DNA of 9,835 nt from DATECU01 sp035286745 (GTDB lineage Bacteria; Acidobacteriota; Vicinamibacteria; Fen-336), in the NCBI GenBank assembly GCA_035286745.1, contig DATECU010000298.1:1-9835 (forward strand). Reading direction: 5' to 3'. Below are positions 1 to 6,454 of the stretch, piece by piece (the stretch's first letter is position 1; every line of letters begins with the position of its first letter). The position numbers and the translations under genes are program-made. The notes under the pieces were generated by a model. The model did not search any database. It worked only from the letters and a program-made list of their open reading frames with translations, and had not been told where the DNA came from.

Positions 1-13
1 CCCGCCCTTCGAG

Positions 14-112
14 AGCGGCAACCGAATCACTTCGGGCCCGTGCGCTTCGTGTCGGGGGGCTCGGGGGGCGGTGGCCCCCCGCTTCATAGCGGCGACCGAA
101 TTCACTTCGGGC
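14..112. repeat. two copies of a short hairpin-containing direct repeat
   Basis: Copy 1 (14-37) and copy 2 (88-112) are nearly identical: both begin AGCGGC, continue to ACCGAA and end CACTTCGGGC. They differ by one substitution and one inserted T. The period is about 74 bases. Each copy holds a small inverted repeat, CCGAA ... TTCGG, with a loop of 4 bases (copy 1, 22-35) or 5 bases (copy 2, 96-110). They lie immediately downstream of the stop codon of the minus-strand gene at 120-674. They may be a dispersed intergenic repeat family or part of a 3' processing/termination region; the sequence does not decide. The array may extend beyond the left edge of the window. Confidence 0.6.
63..80. other. 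perfect GC hairpin between the two repeat copies
   Basis: A 7 bp perfect stem, GGGGGGC (63-69) with GCCCCCC (74-80), closes a GGTG tetraloop (70-73). It lies 40 bases past the stop of the minus-strand gene ending at 120. It could help stop transcription of that gene, but no T-run follows on either strand. It is therefore not a standard intrinsic terminator, and is described only as a strong potential hairpin. Confidence 0.5.
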
Positions 113-119
113 GCCGCGT

Positions 120-674
120 CTAGAACCGGTAGTAGAAGTGCCGCCAGGCCTCGAACGTCTCTTGCTGGAGAAAGGCCAGAACCTCCTGGGAAGGGGACGC
201 CTGGCCCTCGGCGACACCCCACACGTCCAACGAATAGCGGCCAACGCCGCCGGTCGACCCCCACTCCAGTCGCTCGACCGGGGTCTTGCCCTTGCACTTC
301 GAGCAGGACCAGAGGTAGCGCTCGTTCTCCGCCTGCCAGGTCAGAAGCTGCGCCTTCCAGTCGGACAAGGGCGCCTGGCAGGCCGGGCAATGCGGCGGTT
401 GGGCGTTGGCGGCTCCCAGGAAGGTCGGGGCCGCCGTGGTCTCCGCCAAGAAGACGTGGCACGGTCCGGGATCGCTGGCGCCGGGTGCGGGCGGGACCTC
501 TCCGAAGACGATGAGTTCCCGGAATCGTGGGCCTGCCTTGTAGTGAAGCTCTCCGAGATGACTGAACCCGGCGCCGATCAGCCCAACGCCACGGAGAGCA
601 TCCAGGAGGAGCGCGGGGTCCTGGAGGATCGCCCGCGGGTTCACCGGGTGAAGGACGAGCTTGTTGTCTGCCAC
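120..674 (-). CDS. hypothetical protein with paired CxxC (zinc-ribbon-like) motifs
   Basis: I do not recognise this 184-residue protein. Two CxxC pairs, C96-P-A-C99 and C124-S-K-C127, are spaced as in a zinc ribbon. They sit between a mixed N-terminal half (hydrophobic stretch LIGAGFS near 32-38) and an aromatic C-terminus ending HFYYRF. There is no signal peptide or membrane segment, so it is probably cytoplasmic. The chosen start is the GTG at 674, because GGGAAGGGG lies 7 bases upstream of it as a good ribosome binding site. A GTG at 704 would add 10 residues (PSFRGRGAV-like) but has a weaker site. Residue composition is normal for a protein, unlike the Arg/Pro/Gly-rich reading on the opposite strand. 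It is divergent from the transketolase gene. The CxxC pairs could bind a structural zinc ion; no function is proposed. Confidence 0.75.
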   Translation of the reverse strand: MADNKLVLHPVNPRAILQDPALLLDALRGVGLIGAGFSHLGELHYKAGPRFRELIVFGEVPPAPGASDPGPCHVFLAETTAAPTFLGAANAQPPHCPACQAPLSDWKAQLLTWQAENERYLWSCSKCKGKTPVERLEWGSTGGVGRYSLDVWGVAEGQASPSQEVLAFLQQETFEAWRHFYYRF

Positions 675-809
675 AACGGCACCCCTTCCCCTGAAAGACG
701 GCACCGCCTAACCTATGATGGCGGGAAAGACCGGCGGCCGGCGGCCCTCGAGGTCCTCCCGTCTCGGGCGACCCTACCACAGCCACTGCCTGGCGGCCAG
801 GGTCCGCCA

Positions 810-875
810 CCGGTGAACCGGTGAACCTGTGAACCGGTGACCGGTGGCCAGGTGGCCGGGGTTCGCGGGTTCGCG
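810..875. repeat. degenerate octamer tandem repeat
   Basis: The octamer CCGGTGAA occurs at 810-817 and 818-825. It is followed by CCTGTGAA (826-833), the shortened CCGGTGA (834-840) and the drifting unit CCGGTGGCC (841-849). A second period-8 doublet, GGTTCGCG, follows at 860-867 and 868-875. The run ends 10 bases before the predicted -35 box of the transketolase promoter. It looks like slippage-derived intergenic sequence, though an array of protein-binding sites is possible. An in-frame reading through it (from GTG 837) is not conserved protein. Confidence 0.7.
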
Positions 876-885
876 GCTCTTGCCC

Positions 886-914
886 TTGACCGTCAGCGAG
901 GCACGGGCTACCCT
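886..914 (+). promoter_or_regulatory. sigma70-like promoter for transketolase
   Basis: TTGACC (886-891) matches the -35 consensus at five of six positions. A 17 bp spacer leads to TACCCT (909-914), which keeps the first, second and last bases of TATAAT, as is usual for GC-rich genomes. The -10 box lies 45 bases upstream of the ATG at 960, leaving room for a short leader with an AAAGGA ribosome binding site. It is predicted by eye only. Confidence 0.5.
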
Positions 915-959
915 CCGGGCTCCCGAGAGCAAGAAGCGCAAAGAAAGGACAGCAAGCCC

Positions 960-2795
960 ATGCCCGCTGACGTCCAAGCCCTGGCCCGGATGGCCCACAA
1001 GCTGCGCCGCCTCTCCATCGAGTCCACCACCGAGGCCGGCTCCGGCCATCCCACGACCTGCATGTCGTGCGCGGAGATCGTGTCGGTGCTGTTCTTCGAC
1101 GAGATGCGGTTCGATCCTCAGGACCCGATCGGCCGGGATGCCGACGTCTTCGTGCTCTCCAAGGGCCACGCCGCCCCCATCCTGTGGGCCGCGCTCAAGG
1201 AAGCGGGCGCCATCGACGACGATCTCATGACCCTGCGCCGGCTGGGCAGCCCGCTCGAAGGCCATCCCACGCCTAACTCGCCGTGGGTGCGCGTGGCCAC
1301 CGGTTCCCTGGGGCAAGGGCTCTCGGCGGCGGCGGGCATGGCCTGGGCCCGCAAGCTGGACCAGAGCCAGGGCCGCGTCTACGCGCTGCTCGGCGACGGC
1401 GAGGCGGCCGAGGGCGCGGTCTGGGAGGCGGCCCAGTTCGCCTCCTTCAACGGCCTCGACAACCTGTGCGCGATCGTGGATGGGAACCGCCTGGGCCAGA
1501 GCGGACCCACCATGTACCAGCACGACCTCGCGGTCTACCAGCGGCGCTTTGCCGCCTTCGGCTGGGAGGCGGCGGTGGTCGACGGCCACGACGTGGAGAG
1601 CCTGCAGGCCGCCTTTGCTCGCGCGCGCCAAACCAGCGGCCGGCCGTTTGCCATCGTGGCCCGCACCCTCAAGGGCAAGGGCGTCTCCTTCATGGAGGAC
1701 CAGGACGGCTGGCACGGCAGGCCGGTGAAGAAGGGCGAGGAAATGGCCCGGGCGATGGTCGAGCTGGGGCCCACCGAGGTGGCCATCCCGGTCGCCGCTC
1801 GCCGCTACCCGCCCGCCCCCGGGGCCGCGACCCCCACCCTCCGGCTCGAGCCCGCCTACCAGATCGGCCAGGAGGTGGCGACCCGCGAGGCCTACGGCTC
1901 GGCCCTGGCCCAACTGGGGCGAGCCGGCCAGACGGTGGTGGCGATCGACGGCGACACCAAGAACTCGACCTTCAGCGATCGCCTGAAGGCGGTGGCTCCC
2001 CGGCAGTTCCTCGAGGGCTTCATCGCCGAGCAGAACATGGTCGGGGTCGCGTTAGGGGTCGCCTGCGAGGGCAAGATCCCCTTCGCTTCCAGCTTCGCCT
2101 GCTTCCTGACCCGCGCCTACGACTTCATCCGCATGGCCGCCTACTCCAAGCCGCACCATCTGGTGCTGTGCGGCAGCCATGCCGGGGTTTCCATCGGCGA
2201 GGATGGACCCTCGCAGATGGGCCTCGAGGACCTGGCGATGATGCGGGCCATCAGTGGGAGCACCGTTCTCTACCCGAGCGACGCGGTGAGCGCCGAACGC
2301 CTGGTGGAGGCCGCCGTCCACACTCCTGGTCTCGTGTACATCCGCACCAGCCGGCCCAAGACCAAGGTCCTCTACCAGAACCACGAGTACTTCCCGGTGG
2401 GACAGTCCAAGACGCTTCGCACCAGCGCCCAAGATCGGGTGACGCTGGTGGGGGCGGGGGTGACGCTCTACGAGGCGCTCGCCGCCCACCAGATCTTGGC
2501 GGCGGAGGGGATCGCCGCCCGGGTGATCGACCTCTACAGCGTGAAGCCGATCGACGTGGAGACGCTGCAAAAGGCCGCCCGCGAGACCCGGGTCATCGTC
2601 ACCGCCGAGGACCACAGCGTGTGCGGGGGCATCGGGGAGGCGGTGGCGGCGGTGGTTTCGGGCCTGGCCCGGGTGGAGATCCTGGGGGTGCGCGAGATGC
2701 CCCGCTCCGGCAAGCCGGCGGAACTTCTGGAGCTTCACCGCCTCACCGCCCCCGCCATCGCAGATGCCGCCCGGCGCCTACTGATTTCGCGCTAG
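960..2795 (+). CDS. tkt: transketolase (short, animal-like form)
   Basis: This thiamine-diphosphate enzyme moves two-carbon ketol units between sugar phosphates in the non-oxidative pentose phosphate pathway (xylulose-5-phosphate donor, ribose-5-phosphate or erythrose-4-phosphate acceptor; cytoplasmic). The 611-residue product is complete. The N-terminal cofactor domain has GSGHP (H30), SKGHAAP (H70), EGHP (H102), ATGSLGQG (113-120) and the diphosphate/metal motif GDGEAAEG (145-152). The middle domain has DGDTKNSTFS, the catalytic glutamate E357 in AEQNM, and GEDGPSQM (413-420). RTSRP (R462) binds substrate phosphate, and the C-terminal domain ends with RSGKPAELL. At about 610 residues, with these exact motifs, it resembles vertebrate TKT (about 620) rather than the approximately 660-residue E. 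coli TktA type. The ATG at 960 has AAAGGA upstream; the extension back to 837 runs through repeats and is not homologous. Its stop overlaps that of the convergent kinase gene. Confidence 0.96.
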   Translation: MPADVQALARMAHKLRRLSIESTTEAGSGHPTTCMSCAEIVSVLFFDEMRFDPQDPIGRDADVFVLSKGHAAPILWAALKEAGAIDDDLMTLRRLGSPLEGHPTPNSPWVRVATGSLGQGLSAAAGMAWARKLDQSQGRVYALLGDGEAAEGAVWEAAQFASFNGLDNLCAIVDGNRLGQSGPTMYQHDLAVYQRRFAAFGWEAAVVDGHDVESLQAAFARARQTSGRPFAIVARTLKGKGVSFMEDQDGWHGRPVKKGEEMARAMVELGPTEVAIPVAARRYPPAPGAATPTLRLEPAYQIGQEVATREAYGSALAQLGRAGQTVVAIDGDTKNSTFSDRLKAVAPRQFLEGFIAEQNMVGVALGVACEGKIPFASSFACFLTRAYDFIRMAAYSKPHHLVLCGSHAGVSIGEDGPSQMGLEDLAMMRAISGSTVLYPSDAVSAERLVEAAVHTPGLVYIRTSRPKTKVLYQNHEYFPVGQSKTLRTSAQDRVTLVGAGVTLYEALAAHQILAAEGIAARVIDLYSVKPIDVETLQKAARETRVIVTAEDHSVCGGIGEAVAAVVSGLARVEILGVREMPRSGKPAELLELHRLTAPAIADAARRLLISR

Positions 2796-5700
2796 CCGGG
2801 GTCGGCTTCTGCGGGCAGGACCTGCTCCAAGGCTGCACTCACCTGCTCGAAGGCGAAGGGCTTGTTCACCACCGCGTCCACCTCGGAAGCCGTCGGGTCG
2901 AGCTCCAGGGCGGCTCCGTACCCGGTCACCAGCAGGATCTTGACCCCGCGGTTCCGGCGACGCACCTCTCGGGCCACCGTGAGGCCGTCCATCTCCGGCA
3001 TGGAGAGGTCGGTGAAGACCAGGTCGAAGCGCTCCCGCTCCAGGATGGCCAGCCCTTCAGGCCCGCTGGCCGCCCCCGCCGTCTCATGGCCCAGCTCCTC
3101 CAGCATGGCGAGCAGGGTGTCGCGAACCATGTCCTCGTCGTCGATGACCAGGCTGCGCAGCCGGCGCCGAGCCAGCGGCGCCGGGGCAAGAGCCGCCGTT
3201 TGGTCCGGCTCCGAGCGGGGCAAGCTGACGGTGAAGACGGTTCCCCGCCCCGGCTCCGAGTCCACCTCGATCGCGCCCCGATGCCGCTGGACGATGCCGT
3301 AGCTCACGGCCAGGCCCAGGCCGGTGCCGGCGTGACCCTTGGTGGTGTAGAACGGCTCGAAGATGTGACGCTGCACCTGCTCGCTCATGCCCGAGCCGCT
3401 GTCCTCGACGGAGAGCCGAACCTCTTGTCCCTCCGCCCGGCAGCGCAGACAGAGGCGGCCGCCGCCGGGCATGGCGTCTAACGCATTGATGGCGAGATTG
3501 GCCAGCACCTCGCGCAGCTCTGGAGCCGAGCCCAGCACCGAGGCCGGTTCCAGATCGAGCACCACGTTGTAGGTGAGCCCCTTGGCCAGGGCGTCGTCAC
3601 GCCATCGGGTCTTGAGCAGCTCCACGGTGTCCCGAGCCAGGTCGTCGAGGCGCACCGGAGCGAAGGCCTCGTCGGACTTGCGGCCGGCGAAGTTCTGCAA
3701 GCGCCGCACCGTCGAAGCCCCGTCAAGGGCGGCCTTCTCGATCACCTCCAGGCCGCTCTGGGCGTCCGGGCCGGTGACTCGGCGCTTCAACAACTGAGCC
3801 CGGCCCAGGATGGCGGCCAAGATGTTGTTGAAGTCGTGGGCCACCCCGGCCGCCAACTGGCCGACCGCGGCCAGCTTCCCGGCGCGCTGGGCTTGCTCCT
3901 CTGCCCGCCGCACGTCGGTGACGTCGCGGGCCACAGCCACGGCTCCGGCGGCGCCCCCGGGGGCTCTCACCGGCTCGACGGTGACCAGCAGCATTCGCTC
4001 CCCGCTGGCAAGCTCCCGCACCTGACGGCGTCCGTGCTCGATGGCCTCGGCCACCAGGTCCGGGCCGTCGCTCGACAGGCTGGTGAGGGTCGAGGAGCGG
4101 CGCCCGACCAGAGATCCGACAGGAACCCCTTCAAGGGTGGCCGCCGCGTGGTTGGCGCGAATCACCCGCCTTTCGGGTCCGAAGACGAAGACCGCGTCCG
4201 ACATGCCGTCGAAGGTGGCTTCCCACTCCGCCTTGCCCCGAGCGACCTGCTCGAACAGACGAGCATTGCTCACCGAGAGCGCCACCTGAGCGCCGATGGG
4301 TGCCAGGTGGGTCAGGGTCGCCTGGTCCAGGAGCGGCGGCTGGTCGCGCCGCACGGTGAGCAGGCCCACCACCTGCTCGAACGCCACCAGCGGTAGGTGC
4401 ACGGTGGTGGCATCGCCTTCCTGCACCAGAAGGGGGCGCTTCTCGCGCAAAGAGCGAGCCCGCGAGCCCGTGTTCTCGAAGGAAAGGGTGGCCGCGTCGT
4501 TCTCCACGCCGTGAGCCCAGTCGTAGATGGGCACCAGGCGCCCCCCGGGCTCCGGGGTGAGGCTGATGCTCACCGCGGTGGCCCTGACCTCCACCTCCGC
4601 ATATCGCATAACGGTGCGGCACAAGGATGTCAAGTCGAAGGTGGTGGCCAGCTCGGTGGCCAGCGCGTTCACCGCCGCCAGCCGCTTGGCCTGCTCCTCG
4701 GCCTCTTGGGCGGCGGAGGTGGCCCGGTCGGTGAGGACTCTCTGCTCGCGCCAGGAGCGCTCCAGGTCGCCCGCCATCTGGGTGAAGGCCTGGGTCAAGG
4801 CGTGCGCCTCCAGGATGGGAACCGGGGCCACCTCGGGGCGGGCGGAGAGATCGCCGCCGGCCAGACGCCGGGCGCTCTTCTCCAGGGCCACCAGCGGCCG
4901 GGCGATGCGGCCACCCAGGACGTGAGTGATCAGGGTGGCCAAGAACAGCAGGCCCAGTACCCCGGACACCGTCTTGGCGTAGAGCGTCGCCACCGCCTCG
5001 TCGACCGGGAGGGTGGAGGCGCACACCAGGACCTTCCAGCCCCCTTCCGGCACCGTCGACCAGGCCAACCACCATTTCTCGACCGCTACCGCACCGGCCT
5101 TGCTCTTGGGCTGAGGCCGGTCGCTGGTCAGGAGCGCGGTGCCCTGGGCGCTGGCGCGCCCCTGAGCGAAGGCGGGATCGTCGACCAGGCTGGTCACCAC
5201 CCGGTAGTCCTCGGTCTTTTGAGAGGAATCGGCCACCAGGTTGCCCTGCGCGTCGGTGATCACCACCCGGTGGCCAGGAGTGGCTGCGCCGTGCGCCACC
5301 ACCAGGGACTGGAAGCTCTCCAGCCGGAACCAGCCGAGAACGAAGCCGGTGAGTTCACCCTGAGGACCATGGAGCGGCGCCGCAATCGCCGCGGTAGGTG
5401 TCGTCATGCCGCCCCGAGCCTGATAGACGCCGGAGTACACGGTGCGGCGGGTGGCCAGAAGCTCGCGATAGTAGGAGCGGTCTGAGTAGTCGAGGCCGAC
5501 CAGGGGTTCTCCTGCCGCATTCCGCGGCGGGGAGAAGGCCACGGTGCGGGCCCGGGCGTCGGCGACGTACATCCCCTGGAACTCGGGGTACTGCTGGCGG
5601 GTGGCCGCCAGCAGCCGGTTCAGGCGCTCCTGCTCGCCCAGTTCGACGCCTTCCGCTTCGATCAACTCGGCGGTGAGGGAGACGGCCCTGCCGAGGGTTG

Positions 5701-6397
5701 TCAGACGGGACTGCAGGGCATTACCCAGGGCGTTGGCGGTCAGGGTGTTCTCGCGGACCGCTCTCTCGATCTTCTCGCGATGGGCGCGCCTAGCGAATAC
5801 AACCACGGCCACCGTGGTTGGCACCGAGATCGCCAGCATCAGGGTCAGGCCGATGGCGGCCGAAAGGCTCAGGCGGAAAGCCTGGGGACTGGGCGCGCGG
5901 CGCCTTACGAAAGCCAGGCCCATCAGCAGGGCCTCCGCCAGCAGGGCGCAGAAGAGACCGTTGACCGTGCTGCGAAGGCCGATCGCCCAGGCCAGCGGCC
6001 AGGGTAGTTGGAAGAAGGCGTGCTGGCCCAGCGCGTTCAGCCAGCCGCCGACCAGCACCCAGTAGGCGAGGCCCGAATAGAGCAGCCGGTGCCGGCGGGG
6101 CGGGGCCGAGAAACGGCCGACCCAGACGCCTTCCAGCCCCAGCAGGAGCGCGCTCCAGGGAATGGGCTGGCTCCACAGCCAGTAGGTTCGAGCGCCGGCC
6201 AGCAGCCCACCCAGACCTCCGGCCACCGGGCCAAAGCGAGCGGCGATTGCCAGCGTGAGGGCTGAGCCGAAGATCAGGTCGATCCCGGGCAGGAGAGGGA
6301 GCGGGGCGCTGTTGAGAGCGAAGCCGGCCAGGCCGGCCGCCAGACCGACGGCCAGCTGGGCGCGGATGGTTCGGTGCGGCGAGGGGGCAGACGGCAC
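2792..6397 (-). CDS. hybrid sensor histidine kinase (multi-TM, dCache-like, HAMP, GAF, PAS, HisKA, HATPase, receiver)
   Basis: This is a 1201-residue inner-membrane sensor that autophosphorylates and can pass phosphate to its own receiver domain. In order: several hydrophobic helices (about 13-165, a polytopic sensor block); a helix at 175-201; an extracytoplasmic dCache-like sensor (about 202-472) containing the stretch DYSDRSYYREL; a helix at 476-494; HAMP (about 495-550) followed by coiled coil; GAF-like (about 575-712); PAS (about 720-830); HisKA with the H-box GVAHDFNNIL (phospho-acceptor H854); HATPase with the N-box (N971), VEDSGSGM (997-1004) and GTGLGLA (1024-1030); and a receiver with D1086/D1087, phospho-acceptor D1130, T1158 and K1179. 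All catalytic residues are present. The only usable start is the GTG at 6397, which has no clear ribosome binding site. It lies 57 bases after the regulator gene on the same strand, so co-transcription is likely. The ligand is unknown. No separate response regulator is in view. Confidence 0.93.
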   Translation of the reverse strand: MPSAPSPHRTIRAQLAVGLAAGLAGFALNSAPLPLLPGIDLIFGSALTLAIAARFGPVAGGLGGLLAGARTYWLWSQPIPWSALLLGLEGVWVGRFSAPPRRHRLLYSGLAYWVLVGGWLNALGQHAFFQLPWPLAWAIGLRSTVNGLFCALLAEALLMGLAFVRRRAPSPQAFRLSLSAAIGLTLMLAISVPTTVAVVVFARRAHREKIERAVRENTLTANALGNALQSRLTTLGRAVSLTAELIEAEGVELGEQERLNRLLAATRQQYPEFQGMYVADARARTVAFSPPRNAAGEPLVGLDYSDRSYYRELLATRRTVYSGVYQARGGMTTPTAAIAAPLHGPQGELTGFVLGWFRLESFQSLVVAHGAATPGHRVVITDAQGNLVADSSQKTEDYRVVTSLVDDPAFAQGRASAQGTALLTSDRPQPKSKAGAVAVEKWWLAWSTVPEGGWKVLVCASTLPVDEAVATLYAKTVSGVLGLLFLATLITHVLGGRIARPLVALEKSARRLAGGDLSARPEVAPVPILEAHALTQAFTQMAGDLERSWREQRVLTDRATSAAQEAEEQAKRLAAVNALATELATTFDLTSLCRTVMRYAEVEVRATAVSISLTPEPGGRLVPIYDWAHGVENDAATLSFENTGSRARSLREKRPLLVQEGDATTVHLPLVAFEQVVGLLTVRRDQPPLLDQATLTHLAPIGAQVALSVSNARLFEQVARGKAEWEATFDGMSDAVFVFGPERRVIRANHAAATLEGVPVGSLVGRRSSTLTSLSSDGPDLVAEAIEHGRRQVRELASGERMLLVTVEPVRAPGGAAGAVAVARDVTDVRRAEEQAQRAGKLAAVGQLAAGVAHDFNNILAAILGRAQLLKRRVTGPDAQSGLEVIEKAALDGASTVRRLQNFAGRKSDEAFAPVRLDDLARDTVELLKTRWRDDALAKGLTYNVVLDLEPASVLGSAPELREVLANLAINALDAMPGGGRLCLRCRAEGQEVRLSVEDSGSGMSEQVQRHIFEPFYTTKGHAGTGLGLAVSYGIVQRHRGAIEVDSEPGRGTVFTVSLPRSEPDQTAALAPAPLARRRLRSLVIDDEDMVRDTLLAMLEELGHETAGAASGPEGLAILERERFDLVFTDLSMPEMDGLTVAREVRRRNRGVKILLVTGYGAALELDPTASEVDAVVNKPFAFEQVSAALEQVLPAEADPG

Positions 6398-6454
6398 AAC
6401 GCCAGCAGTGCAACCCCCATGCCTATGCCCCGCGTCGCAGGACTTGGCCTTGGC

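Noticed and set aside
1..112. CRISPR-like array
   Set aside because: Only two imperfect copies with a GC-rich intervening hairpin, and no cas genes in the window.
138..824. 228-codon plus-strand open frame opposite the CxxC protein
   Set aside because: Composition is biased and it ends inside the octamer repeat; the minus-strand reading has balanced composition, paired CxxC motifs and a good ribosome binding site.
837..959. N-terminal extension of transketolase from an upstream GTG
   Set aside because: It would translate repeat and promoter sequence, and family homology begins only after the ATG at 960.
774..1913. 379-codon minus-strand open frame
   Set aside because: Antisense to transketolase and the upstream repeats; His/Gly/Arg/Ala-rich shadow.
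1283..3481. 732-codon plus-strand open frame
   Set aside because: It runs across the transketolase gene in another frame and on into the antisense of the kinase; its composition is Arg/Gly/Pro-rich without motifs.
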